Below are positions 32,159 to 42,378 of a DNA stretch of 64,000 bases, one piece after another; the stretch's first letter is position 1, and every line of letters starts with the position of its first letter. The stretch lies in contig CDRNVI010000164.1 in NCBI GenBank assembly GCA_977017575.1, positions 310,001 through 374,000 of the forward strand, read 5' to 3'. Both the position numbers and the translations under genes were made by a program. The notes beneath the pieces are model-generated. The model was given only the letters and a program-made list of their open reading frames with translations. It was not told the origin of the DNA and ran no database searches. The stretch is from Paramoeba atlantica. Lineage: Eukaryota; Discosea.

Positions 32159-33386
32159 ATGGAAGAAGAAGAGAAAGAGAAAGAAGAAGAAGGAGAAGTG
32201 GTATCTCCTTCTTATTATTTTAATCTCAAAGAAACAGCACATTCTTCTCTTTTCAAAGAAAAGAAAAAGGTATGGGATGTATTTGAAGAAATCCCCCAAC
32301 ACATTCCATCTTTTGTAAAGGAGAAGAACAAGAAGAAGAAGAAGAACTTTCGAACTCCAGATCAGTTCCCAAAAGATTTCTTTCATTCTTCTGTTTTGTT
32401 TGAATCTCCTCATCTTGTTTATATTGGCGAAAATGTTGTTATTTCTTCGAATGTTCTGATTCAGGGTTTTTCTTTTTTCTTTTCTCTTCTTTTCTCTTCT
32501 TTTCTCTTCTTTTCTCTTCTTTCTCTCTCTTTCTCTCTCTTTCTCTCTCTTAATCACATCTTCTTTACCCCATTCTCCAAACACAGGACCATGTCTAATT
32601 TGTGACAATACAAACATTAGACAAGGCGCTCTCATTCGAACAAACACAATTCTTGCTTCTGGTTCAGTTGTAGGACACTCCTCTGAAATTAAAAGCTCAA
32701 TTCTTCTCGAAGTATGTTCTTCTTCTTCTTTTTCTTTTTTCTTTCTTTTCTTTTCAAATTTTCTTTGATTGTGAAAGTCTTTTGAAGGAATTGAACAATT
32801 TATGTTCCATTGTTTTTGTTTCTTCTTCTTTTTTCTTTCTCTTGCTAAGAAATTTTCTTTTCTTTGCTGAGTTCCAATGAATATTTTTGAAAGGGTGCTG
32901 CTGCTCCTCATTTTGCTTATGTTGGTGATAGTATTTTGGGTCGAAACTCGAATCTTGGAGCTGGAGTGAAACTCTCTAACTTCCCTTTTCCCCTTCCAAC
33001 CCCTGGTTCTCAATTTCTTCATCTTCTGGCCTTTTCCCCCCCCCCTTCTTTCTTTTCTAAAGTTTCTATCTTTTGACAGAAAAAGAAACCTCTTCAACTT
33101 CTATAGCTATCCCATTCAATCGAAAAAAGATTGATACTGGACTCAAAAAATTTGGAAGTGTCATTGGAGATGATGTTCAAATGGGTTGTAATTCTGTTGC
33201 TTCTCCAGGGACCCTCATTGGTCCAAAAACCTGGATTTACCCAACCGTTTTTCTTCGAAAAGGTTCTTTTCTCTTGTCTTCTTTTCTTCAGATTGTGAAT
33301 GATAACTTTCTTCAGGGTTTTACCCCGCGAATTGTGTGATCAAATTGCGACAAGAGCTTGAAATAGTGGAATTAAAAATGAAATGA
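32159..33386 (+). CDS. Left-handed beta-helix nucleotidyltransferase-like protein
   Basis: Exons 32159-32465, 32587-32711, 32894-33005, 33080-33262, 33316-33386; 265 aa, all phases consistent. After an acidic, lysine-rich N-terminus (MEEEEKEKEEEGEVV) the protein is a hexapeptide-repeat helix: HLVYIGENVVISSNVLIQGP, DNTNIRQGALIRTNTILASG, HSSEIKSSILLEGAAAPHFA, YVGDSILGRNSNLGAGVKLS, KFGSVIGDDVQMGCNSVASP, GTLIGPKTWIYP. This matches the C-terminal helix of bacterial GlmU-type and glucose-1-phosphate thymidylyltransferase-type proteins; the HFAYVGDSILG-N-NLGAG block is the acyl-donor and active-site region. The nucleotidyltransferase (GTP/UTP Rossmann) half is missing, so it is a stand-alone helix domain. 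Bacterial ancestry is inferred. Confidence 0.8.
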
Positions 33387-33508
33387 AATGTGACAGAATT
33401 CGATTCACAACATGCGAAATTTTACAGGTTGGGGTTCCCAAAAAATGAAAAAATAAACAAGTCCTGAGTGTTAGCAGATAATGGTTCAGGTGATTTGCCC
33501 CAAAGAAG

Positions 33509-34909
33509 CTAATTTCGTTTTTTAATTAGACGGTGTTGTCTCTTTTCTTTAGAATGCTTGTCAGATCTTGTTTTTAGTGCTTGATAAGCAGAAGAATGAA
33601 GAAGCTTATCTTTCGTTTTTCGAGCTATTAAAACATTCATTGGTTGTGGGGAAACTCCCAAACGAATCTCTTCTTCAACACAACTTTGAAGACTGTCAAG
33701 CATTAAGCTGTTAAGATTCACTAAACTTGCACATTTCGCTTTCTTGGCTTCTAATTCATGAGAATATGGAAATTGAATCATTAATATCTTCCCCAAATGA
33801 TCTTTGACATCAACATTTGCCATAATCGTTCGGAAAGAGTTGCGATTGGAAGAATGAAAACGAGAAAAAGCAATCAAAACTGAAAATGAAGAAAAAGGAG
33901 TTCCAATGAAATCATCTGATCTCAATCCAAGTTCAAAATCTAATTGTCCTTTCACATCAGTGAATTGTTCTTCTGTTAAAATATTATCAGATCCATCTTT
34001 CAAAAGAAGAGTTTCTTTCGAATGTAACTTGTAAAATACATTTCCCCCACTACAACTCTCCAAAACATTCATCACTTTTCTAACATTTGAATCACCAAGT
34101 ACAAGAAGATGAACTATTCCATTGTGATGAAGACCACCACCACCAGATATTCTGTTGCTCACTAACTTGATCTCTTTCAACATCTCTTCACAATACTTTT
34201 GAGAAGTAAGAGTATGAACTGTTGATTTCACAAAATCTTCGTCCAAACGCCAATGTATCGCAATTGTCACGTTTTGTTTGGTCTCTTTCTTGAAAGAAGA
34301 AATAATCTTTGAAGCTCCAATCTTAAACTTATGAGCACTTTGGAAAGCATCATTCACACTCTTCAATAATCTTATTGACTCTTTCGTATTTGGAATCAAT
34401 TTTAAGCAACAATCAATTGGATTTTCCCCAAAAGAACAAACACTTGAGTTATCCAAGCATTCTTGAGCAAAATTTTGGTTTAGACGGCTCACATGAGAAG
34501 CAGCATTCGGCCAGAGTCTCGAAATGGTTCGAAAAGTTTGAGGAGTTGAGTTTGAGTCATATTCTTGTTTTTGTTCAACAACAGAAACACCAGCGTTCTT
34601 CAAAGTCTCAAGAGTTCGTTTCTCATCATACACATCCCAAAGAGAAGGTCCTCTCTCGAAAGTGGTGGAACACTTGATGCTGTAATGGCAATTCTTTCGG
34701 CTGTAAACGTGTGTTGGAAGTTCGACTGAAGCACCAAGAAGAGTGGCGAGAGTAATATCTTGAACGATTCTCATTCTTTGGTTATTTAATCCTTTCATGA
34801 GCATTGGAATGTGAATCACACCAGTACCAGAAGAAGAATGTGGGGAGAGTGAGATGAGGAACATCAAAACCACAAAACAGATTCGAATTAATCTCTTCAC
34901 ATCACACAT
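33509..34909 (-). CDS. O-fucosyltransferase-like glycosyltransferase, paralogue 1
   Basis: Single coding exon, 466 aa, ATG at 34909 followed by a signal or anchor helix (IRICFVVLMFLISL). Motifs of the GT-B O-FucT superfamily: MKGLNNQRMRIVQDITLATL (GG-NNQR-like donor loop), SVELPTHVYSRKNC, AIHWRLDEDF (HxR-like catalytic site with Arg), and the C-terminal GTPFSSFSVLIAFSR (donor-binding SSFS-R). A conserved Cys set (CSTTF, CLDNSSVCSFG, DCCLKLIPNT) suggests disulphides, as expected for a secretory-pathway enzyme. Acceptor is unknown. An additional 5' exon on the minus strand at about 35066-35135 is possible, because GTGTCC...CAATG spans a T-rich intron-like stretch. Paralogue at 36170. Confidence 0.75.
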   Translation of the reverse strand: MCDVKRLIRICFVVLMFLISLSPHSSSGTGVIHIPMLMKGLNNQRMRIVQDITLATLLGASVELPTHVYSRKNCHYSIKCSTTFERGPSLWDVYDEKRTLETLKNAGVSVVEQKQEYDSNSTPQTFRTISRLWPNAASHVSRLNQNFAQECLDNSSVCSFGENPIDCCLKLIPNTKESIRLLKSVNDAFQSAHKFKIGASKIISSFKKETKQNVTIAIHWRLDEDFVKSTVHTLTSQKYCEEMLKEIKLVSNRISGGGGLHHNGIVHLLVLGDSNVRKVMNVLESCSGGNVFYKLHSKETLLLKDGSDNILTEEQFTDVKGQLDFELGLRSDDFIGTPFSSFSVLIAFSRFHSSNRNSFRTIMANVDVKDHLGKILMIQFPYSHELEAKKAKCASLVNLNSLMLDSLQSCVEEEIRLGVSPQPMNVLIARKTKDKLLHSSAYQALKTRSDKHSKEKRQHRLIKKRN

Positions 34910-34919
34910 TGAAAAACCA

Positions 34920-35068
34920 TTGCAAAAACAAAACAAAAACACAAAACAGAACGAGAGAAGAGAAAAGAAAAAACAAACAAACAGAAACCAAACAAATCAC
35001 AACAGAAAAACACAAAACACAAAACAGAAAACACAAAAAAGGGAGGGAGACACCAAAGAGGACACCTT
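34920..35068 (-). repeat. GTGTCC-type T-rich block, copy 1
   Basis: On the minus strand it reads GGTGTCCTCTTTGGTGTCTC, CCTCCC and then T/G-rich sequence (TTTGTGTTTT units). The same block occurs at 36000-36092 in the same orientation. Both look like intron 5' ends beginning GTGTCC, but they belong to different genes. Confidence 0.7.
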
Positions 35069-35236
35069 TATTCGACTTGAAGAGCCTCCCAAGTTTCTTG
35101 TTCTCTCTCTTTCCAGAACGATGAAAACATTCCATTGAGAATTGAAATTCAAAAGGAATGGGGCTCTTTTTTCTCTCATTTTGAGGTTTTAATCAAAAGA
35201 ATTGACTTCGAGTCTCTTTTTACAATTTTTTTGAAA

Positions 35237-35856
35237 CTAACCAATCGCCCGTTTGATTGTTGTGAAATTAGTTGCAAAATTGCCATACTGTGAAAGCTTT
35301 TCATCACACCAATGACCCTCAAAATGGTCTTTAAACATTTTGCCACAAATTAGGCAGGAAACTCCAAAATGAACTCCATCACAAAAAGTATCACAATTGG
35401 TTTGATGGGCTAAAGAAAAATCCCCTCTGGCCTCAGTCTTTGGGCACCGATGATCGCTGTGATAAATATAAGATCTTCGACAAACAAGACAATTTCTTCC
35501 ATGATGATAATAACTTGTACAATGTGCATCACACACTTCATCTACATCAAACCAAAATTAACACAAGAAAATGGAAAGAAAGGGTAAGTAATCCCAAAAG
35601 AAAACCATTGGGTTTGAGGGGATCTTTCACTTTCTCACAATCCCACAGCATTATTGAATTCTTCCCATTTACTCCTTGTCCTTTGTGGTTCTGTTTTCAA
35701 ATGTTGAATGAATCTCTGTGTCTTTTGGATGAATGAAAAGAAGGGTGGAAATACCTGCGGAAACTCTTTGGGATCAAGATTTTCCTCAATCAGTTCCTCT
35801 GAGACCACTTTTTCTTGATGTTTTTGAAAAGGATTCTTTGGGAGAGCATTTCCCAT
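35237..35856 (-). CDS. MGN Cys/His-rich small protein, copy 1
   Basis: Exons (minus): 35856-35755, 35690-35606, 35541-35237; 163 aa. The start MGNALPKNPFQ has the Gly2-Asn3 context of N-myristoylated proteins. Exon 2 encodes NHKGQGVNGKNSIMLWDCEK. Exon 3 is Cys/His-rich: VCDAHC, GRNCLVCRRS, FSLAHQTNCDTFCDG, VHFGVSCLICGKMF, HFEGHWCDEK, likely binding zinc. Length and order match copies at 37668 and 38545, which confirms both introns and the MGN start. No known family was recognised. It lies between two divergent O-fucosyltransferase-like genes. Confidence 0.75.
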
Positions 35857-35999
35857 TATCTTCTCCAACACAGAAAAGTCTCTTTTTCCCCAACCCGAAA
35901 AGTTTCTTTCTGTTCGTTCCGGTTCCGTGTTTTGAGAAATTTTGGGAACCAAGCAAGTTTTCACTGATTTGGAAACCCAAAGAATCTAATTTTAATTAA

Positions 36000-36092
36000 T
36001 TTTGAACAAACCAAACAAACAACAGAAAACAAACAACACAGAAAAACACAAAACACAAAAAAAGGGAGGGAGACACCAAAGAGGACACCAAA
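36000..36092 (-). repeat. GTGTCC-type T-rich block, copy 2
   Basis: Nearly the same sequence as the end of 34920-35068, in the same orientation. It lies in the region upstream of the plus-strand O-fucosyltransferase-like gene. An exon before it on the minus strand, belonging to the MGN gene, is conce­ivable but not supported by an ATG. Confidence 0.65.
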
Positions 36093-36169
36093 CTGCAACT
36101 CTTCGGTTTTGTTTTGGTCGTTTTCTGTTGTTGGTCTCTTTGGTTTTCTCTTTTTGGTTGAGTCGAACA

Positions 36170-37354
36170 ATGACGAGAGTTCTGTTGGGAGCAACTTTGT
36201 TCCTAATCGTCCTTCTGTTTGATCCTTGTTCACAGAGAATCTTTCGTGTTCCTTTGCTTCGCAAAGGATTGAATAACCAAAGGATGAGGATCATTCAAGA
36301 TGTCACTATGGCAACTCTTCTTGGCGCAGCGGTTGAACTCCCAAAACACATCGCCTCTCGCAAGAACTGTGATTTTGGTGCTAAATGTGCGAGAGTATAC
36401 TTCTCAGATACTCCTTTTTGGGAACTTTTCGACCGGAAGATCACTACTGAGAAACTGGTTCAAATTGGTGTAATTTTACGAAATTCTTCGTCTGTTCATT
36501 CCGTCGAGACAGTAAGGAGCCAATGGCCAATTACCGCGAGCTCTTTACACATCTTGAATTCTTCACAGAGTTGCTCGGGTCATCTTTGTTCTTTTGGTCA
36601 AAGCGATTGTTGTATCAAGTTGATCCCAAACACCCCGATGGCGGTCCGTGTTCTGAAGAGTGTAAATCATGCTTTTGAAAGTGCACAGAGGTATCGGATT
36701 ATGGCTGCCAAAATAATTTCTGCTTTCAAGAAGGAGACTCAACAGGATTTTATCGTCGCTATGCATTGGCGTCTGGATGATGATTTCATTAAATCTGCCC
36801 ATGCCCTTTCTCCTCAGACTTATTGTGCCGAATTCCTCAGAGGAATGGGTCTTGCGAGAAATAGGACACTTCCAAGTGACTCAACTTCGAACCTTCACAT
36901 TCTAGTACTCGGTGAAAGCTCTGTCTCCAAAGTGGAGAAGATTTTGCGATCTTGTACTCCACCACAAATGAAGACCTTCTACACACTCCACTCAAAAGAT
37001 ACACTTCTGGACAAAAGTGAGTTTAATGTCCTCGAAGAAGTCAATACTGATTTGAAGGGACAGCTTGATTTTGAGCTGGGAGGAAAAGCAACCTTTTTTC
37101 TGGGAAGTCCATTTTCTTCGTTCTCAGTTTTGATAGCTTTTTATCGCTTTGGATCTCCCCACTACAAGCCACTCATGACCTTAATGGCAAATGTCGATGT
37201 AAAAGATCATTTAGGATCTCTTTTTTCTGCTGTATTTCCTTACTCACAAGTACTTGCTGACAATCCATACAAATGTTCAACGACTGCCAATGCCTTTGCT
37301 CCTTTCCACCGACCTCTTGGATCGTGTATTTTTGAGGAGAAAAAGAGATCCTAG
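36170..37354 (+). CDS. O-fucosyltransferase-like glycosyltransferase, paralogue 2
   Basis: Intronless, 394 aa. ATG at 36170 begins MTRVLLGATLFLIVLLFDPC, a signal peptide or anchor. It aligns along its length with the gene at 33509-34909: RKGLNNQRMRIIQDVTMATL, AAVELPKHIASRKNC, AMHWRLDDDF, SFGQSDCCIKLIPNT, ELGGKATFFLGSPFSSFSVL, MANVDVKDHLG. It is shorter at the C-terminus, lacking the basic tail of paralogue 1. The pair is inverted, with one MGN gene between them, so duplication was followed by inversion or came from an inverted duplication. Function as O-fucosyltransferase is by motif only. Confidence 0.75.
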   Translation: MTRVLLGATLFLIVLLFDPCSQRIFRVPLLRKGLNNQRMRIIQDVTMATLLGAAVELPKHIASRKNCDFGAKCARVYFSDTPFWELFDRKITTEKLVQIGVILRNSSSVHSVETVRSQWPITASSLHILNSSQSCSGHLCSFGQSDCCIKLIPNTPMAVRVLKSVNHAFESAQRYRIMAAKIISAFKKETQQDFIVAMHWRLDDDFIKSAHALSPQTYCAEFLRGMGLARNRTLPSDSTSNLHILVLGESSVSKVEKILRSCTPPQMKTFYTLHSKDTLLDKSEFNVLEEVNTDLKGQLDFELGGKATFFLGSPFSSFSVLIAFYRFGSPHYKPLMTLMANVDVKDHLGSLFSAVFPYSQVLADNPYKCSTTANAFAPFHRPLGSCIFEEKKRS

Positions 37355-37667
37355 AGGTACCCCCAGGCATAGTCTGTGGAACTTCTCCGGGGGGTGATTA
37401 CTAAACACTTTTTTCTTTTGGATAGAATATTGACTACCACTGAGAGAAAAACTCTCCCCACATTCATAATCGTAAACCACAATATTTAATTTTTTTCTTG
37501 TCTTTCTAATCGAGGAAAAATAGTTTCTCTCTTTTCTTGTATTTGTCCAACACAAATGAGTTTGCCTGTGATTCTTCAGATCCTTTTACAAACTCATTTC
37601 AGGTTTTTCCTAAACATTCTGACACATATCTGCACAATATTCAAAAGACTCTTTTTACAATGAAATC
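37355..37667. other. Intergenic with possible MGN relic
   Basis: On the minus strand, around 37430-37490, a segment reading KKLNIVVYDYECGESFSLS resembles the exon 2 pattern of the MGN proteins (NKKNLAMMWDYEKGNDPLA). It may be a decayed fourth copy; there are no recognisable exons 1 or 3. Confidence 0.3.
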
Positions 37668-38262
37668 CTAACGAACTGCCCGTTTGATTGTTGTGAAATG
37701 ATTAGTTCCAAAATGACCATACTGTGAAATCTTTTCGTCACACCAATGACCCTCAAAATGGTCTTCAAATATTTTGCCACAAATTCGACATGAAATTCCA
37801 AAATGAACTCCATCACAAAAAGTATCACAATTGGTTTGATGGGCCAAAGAAAAATTTGCTCTGGCAACGCTCCCTGCGCAATCATGGACTCGTGAACCAA
37901 AGTGATAACCAAAAGATCTTCGACAAACAAGACAATTTCTTCCTTTATGATACTTTTTACAACGTGCATTACACACCTGGTCTAAAACAATTGAAATTCA
38001 ACCAAAGTATGAATTGGAAATGAGAGAGTGAATTGTTCAAAAGAAAGAAAACCTTTGGGGGCGAGAGGATCATTCCCTTTCTCGTAGTCCCACATCATTG
38101 CTAAATTCTTCTTATTTACTCCAGATCCTTCGTGGTTCTGTTCCAAAAATTGAATCATTGGTGGCCTTGGATCGATGAAAGAAGGAAGAAAACCTGGGGG
38201 AACTCTGTGAGTTTGTACTCAGGTACAGGAGAAAGATCTTTCCTTCCAAGAACATTTCCCAT
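37668..38262 (-). CDS. MGN Cys/His-rich small protein, copy 2
   Basis: Exons (minus): 38262-38194 (MGNVLGRKDLSPVPEYKLTE), 38137-38053, 37981-37668; 155 aa. Exon 2 reads NHEGSGVNKKNLAMMWDYEK. Exon 3 holds the Cys/His pattern VCNARC, GRNCLVCRRSFG, HDC, HQTNCDTFCDG, FGISCRICGKIF, HFEGHWCDE. Introns and about 100 bp upstream are very similar to copy 3, so copies 2 and 3 arose by a recent tandem duplication of a roughly 880-bp unit. Function unknown; a membrane-tethered (myristoylated) zinc protein is the inference. Confidence 0.75.
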
Positions 38263-38544
38263 CGTTTCAAGCAAAAGCTATCGACCAAATTTTGGGATCT
38301 GCTGGAGAAATGGCCTCTTTTTTCGACTTATTTTGAGAAAACCAAAGAGTTTGGGAAGGAATTATTGGAGACAAAAGGAAGGAAAGTCAAGGAAAAAAAG
38401 GGTTTCAACGAATAAGTGCTTTGGTTTTTCAAATTAAATTGGATAAGACACAAATTGGTTTGTTCAAACTTTGATTGTTTTACTCAAGAAAGAGCAAACA
38501 CTGTCCAATATTCAAAAGACTCTTTTTACAATGAAATAAATATC

Positions 38545-39137
38545 CTAACCAACTGCCCGTTTGATTGTTGTGAAATTAGTTCCAAAATGACCATACTGTG
38601 AAAGCTTTTCATCACACCAATGACCCTTAAAATGGTCTTCAAATATTTTGCCACAAATTCGACATGAAATTCCAAAATGAACTCCATCACAAAAAGTATC
38701 ACAATTGGTTTGATGGGCCAAAGAAAAATTTGCTCTGGCCTTGGTATTTAGGCAATCATGGATATGCGAACCGGTGTGGAAACCAAAAGATCTCCGACAA
38801 ACAAGACAGTTTCTTCCATGATGATACTTTTTACAACGTGCATTACACACCTGGTCTAAAACAATTGAAATTCAACCAAAGTATGAATCGGAAAAGAGAG
38901 AGCGAATTGTTCAAAAGAATGAAAACCTTTGGGAGCGAGAGGATCATTCCCTTCCACATAATCCCAGATCAGGTAGATGTTGTTTCTGTTTATTCCAGAT
39001 CCTTTGTGGTTCTGTTCCAAAAAGTTGAATCACTGGTGGCCTTGGATCGATGAAAGAAGGAAGAAAACCTGGGGGAACTCTGTGAGTTTGTACTCAGGGA
39101 CAGGAGAAAGATCTTTCCTTCCAAGAACATTTCCCAT
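38545..39137 (-). CDS. MGN Cys/His-rich small protein, copy 3
   Basis: Exons (minus): 39137-39069, 39011-38927, 38855-38545; 154 aa. The first exon encodes the same 23 residues as copy 2. Exon 2 reads NHKGSGINRNNIYLIWDYVE, and exon 3 differs from copy 2 mainly around HTGSHIHDCLNTKARANF. All putative zinc ligands are kept across the three copies, suggesting purifying selection. Upstream sequence (GAGAAAACCAAAGAGTTTGG) is shared with copy 2. Confidence 0.75.
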
Positions 39138-39390
39138 CGTCTCAAGCAATACCTGTCGACCAAGTATCTGCCTGAGAAATGCCTCTTTTTCCTAATTATT
39201 TGAGAAAACCAAAGAGTTTGGGAAGGAATTGGAAAGAAAAGGAAAGAAAGTCAAGAAAAAAATTCAAGTGAAGTTTTTTTTTCGGAGGGCACTCAAAAAA
39301 TGGCTGTTGGGCGTCTGGGCGGTTTTTTAGCCTCCAATAAATAGTGCTCTAAAAAACGCAAGCCTTTTTTCGGTTGGTTTTGGGTTGGTG

Positions 39391-41380
39391 ATGGTTTGTT
39401 TGACAAGTTTTGTTTTTTGTCAGAAGTGTGTGGTGGGTGTTGAAACCCCAACCTGCCCTTGGTGCAAGAATAAGGAAACCAAGTCCTATTGCTTCAAAAG
39501 TGAACAGTTTTCTCGGTCAGACAACCGCAGTCGACATATGAAACGGTGTCCCAAAAAACCAGACAAGAATGAAACAGAAGAAGTCCAACGTGAGAAACTC
39601 CTCAGAGCCTTGGTGCAGGCATTTTCTTTGGGCTCAATTCTTGGAAAGGTTGTCAAACAGGGAGTTGTTGTTGAGACAAGTGAGGGAGAGAGAAGATATT
39701 TAGAATGGACAGATAATTCAGGTGGGATTGATCTCTTGTGGGTCAGCAAAGAGCCTCTGCTGGAACCAGGTTGGGCCACTTCTTCAATTCGAAAAAGAAA
39801 GAGAAAGAAGGTAGAGAATGATGATCTTGATGGGGATTTCTGGAATACCTCCACCAGAAGAGAGCCATTGAAAAGAGAGGTCCTCTTTCCCCAGAAGGAA
39901 CAACTCCATGAGGATGGTGAGATTCTTTCTCTTCAAGCCAAGGTTTCAGATTTTTTTCTCTCTTAAACACAACAATAAAACTAAATTGAATATTCAAAAT
40001 AGATCACTGCTTTGGAAGTACAAGTAAGAGAAACAAACAAATTTCGAGAAAAAGTGGGACAATTTTGTTCAAACATTGTCTCTGAGACTTCACATCTTCC
40101 AGAAGTAAGAAACTTGCTCGTAAAAAGGATAAGCAATGAGCTTCCAGAATTTTGTAATCAAAAAACTCTGGGGATTTCATCCAAAATTATCCGAATTGCA
40201 AAGAGGACAGCTGAACAAGAAATCTCTTCAGCAAGAAGGGTAATGAAGCTGGCTGCTTACAAGGAGATATTAATGGATTATTTCAACGAAATTCTTCCTG
40301 TGAAATCAGGTCAGAAAGATCGACTCCAATATTTTACTGACAAAGAACTTTTTTTTAAAATCCAGCAATTTTTGCTTGAGAATCACCAACTTCAAGTCAG
40401 TCGAACATCGATCCGAAAATTTGTGAAGAAAGAAACGAAAAGGAGTCACGTTTCAAAATGTGATTCTTGTCCATATTGTCATCAACTCAGGTTTAGTCCT
40501 GAACAGCTTTCTGAACATCAAAAAATAGGTTATGAAAACCACAAGAAGATTGCACAGGATCAACAAGATTTCAAATGGTACATTCTCCAAGCTCTGAAAG
40601 ATGATTCAATTCCCAATGGTGTTGTTGTGACGATGGACTTTTCAAAGTTTGAGTGTTCAGCAAAGTGTGAATCACTGGAGTGTCATATTCTTGTTTTGAG
40701 GTACGGAAAAACACTTGCAGAAAAGGTGGAACACCAAACTGGTGTCAGTAAGATGATTAATGGTTTACACCGAGCTTACATCAACATTTTTGCTGAATCA
40801 AGTCGCGACAAACATGACCCTGACTTTGTCTTTTTGTCATGGGATCTTTGGATTAGCTTTTCTGGCACGGATGTTGCAGCCCATCATGAGACCTCCAAGG
40901 ACAAATAAGTTTCCGCAGATATCATTCCATTTTCATGCTTCTCACCATGGTTCAGACATTTGTGACTGTATTGCAGCAATTGACAAGAAAGCAGTAAAGA
41001 GGTATACTCTTGGAAACACAAAGTGGGTTCTTAATGGACAAGATTTTGTCGACTCTGTTGCTCCACTTTCTGGGAATTTTTATAGTGATTGGATTACCAA
41101 AGAATCTGATGCATCAATCAAAGCAAAGAATTCAATTAAAGGAATCAGGTCTTTTCACTGCTTTGAAATTAATGTTTTCAATATACAGAAAGATCCCAAC
41201 TCTGAAGAGTTCTTTGATATCAAGAGAACTGATGGCGACCTCAAGATCACCGCCTGGCGACGAAGTTTCGACAGATGGGATATTAGCAAGACACCTTCAG
41301 GAAGGTGGAGGAATAAAGGAAAGTGGTTACAACCAGTCCAACCACATTGGTTTCAACTCTCTTCTTTTCTCCAATTTTAA
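39391..41380 (+). CDS. Transposon gene B: zinc-finger and DDE-like protein
   Basis: Exon 1 39391-39942 (184 aa) has a C2H2/C2HC-like finger (CPWCKNKETKSYC...RSRHMKRC) and basic stretch RKRKRKK. A T-rich intron leads to exon 2 at 40003 with a coiled coil (ITALEVQVRETNKFREKV), a C-x2-C pair (CDSCPYC) and VVVTMDFSKFE, a candidate first catalytic Asp. After about 40.87 kb the coding signal moves to another plus frame and continues HASHHGSDICDCIAAIDKKA to a stop at 41380; HG-x-DxCD-x2 resembles the conserved HGKG-CDG block of several eukaryotic DDE transposases. No intron of normal size explains the frame change, so the copy may be inactive. Terminal repeats were not found. Confidence 0.55.
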
Positions 41381-41605
41381 AAGGTTCATCTTCTTTATTT
41401 TTTCGATATTTTCTTTTGATTTTTTCTCACCCAAACGTCGCAGCGATGGTGTCCCTTTGGTGTCTTTTAAGGGGCGTTTTTGATTTTTTTTGTTGGAACT
41501 CCATTGTTTCTTTTCAGTAAATCTTTTTCAAATCCATTTCTTTTTTTGAACTTGTCAAGAGAGGGTGTTTGGGAACCATAATCTCAAAGGAATTTCTTAT
41601 CGGAA

Positions 41606-42276
41606 ATGAAGCGAACGAGAACGAGAAAAAAAGTGCCCTGTCAAAAAAAAACCTCACAACGAAAAGGAAACAAAAGGAAACAAACCACAATTATCTCTAA
41701 ATTAGGAATACGTAGGTTTTCACTGCTCTATTTTTTGCGACAAACTTTTTGGAGGAAAGAAAAAAAGCAAGAGATGGCAGAAAGAGAGAAGAGACTTCCT
41801 CGTTGTGTCTCTCATGAAGTCAACTATCAACAAAAGTGGTCTGAAGAAAAGGAGACAAAGGAGAAATTGAAGAACAAATTATGCTCGTTTCTCAATATCG
41901 CCCACCAATTGACGCTGAATCATTGGAGTTTTGTGCTGGATTGGTGGATAAAGGAGAGACGGCGGAAGAAGCTGCTCTTCGAGAATTGAAAGAAGAGACT
42001 GGTTATGTTGGAACAATTCGTTCAGTTTTACCCAAGTGTTCTTATGAGCCTGGTCTTTTGAGTGAATTCACCATTTTTGTCACTGTTGATATTGATTTGG
42101 AGGAAAACCAAAAACCACAACAAGAACTTGATGAAGGAGAATTTGTTAAACCTTTGTTCTTTTCGAAGAAGAATTTTTTCCAAGAGGTTCTTCAGTATCA
42201 GAAAAAGACAGGTTGTGTTCTTGATAAGGGAGTTCTTTCTTTTGCGATTGGACTCAGTCAATCTTCCTCATCATAA
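41606..42276 (+). CDS. NUDT5-like Nudix hydrolase (ADP-sugar pyrophosphatase)
   Basis: The core is certain: IMLVSQYRPPIDAESLEFCA followed by the Nudix box GLVDKGETAEEAALRELKEE-TG (GX5EX7REUXEEXGU, complete with all metal-binding Glu). PGLLSEFTIFVTVDID and DEGEFVKPLFF match human NUDT5, which hydrolyses ADP-ribose. The continuous frame from ATG 41881 gives 131 aa, lacking the N-terminal dimerisation strands. Upstream, an ATG at 41606 and a charged frame up to 41990 exist, but they enter the core in a different frame. A short intron or two around 41700-41860, or an indel, must join them. The start is therefore unresolved. Confidence 0.75.
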
Positions 42277-42378
42277 AAAAAAATTAAATAAAAAAATTCA
42301 AGATTTTAAAAATAATAAATTTATTTCTTTTGAAATGAATAATACAAAATAATAATGATGATAAAAGAGAAAGAATCT

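Noticed and set aside
35961-36233. Minus-strand frame as a further 5' exon of MGN copy 1
   Set aside because: No ATG in frame, it overlaps the coding start of the plus-strand glycosyltransferase, and the other two copies confirm the MGN start.
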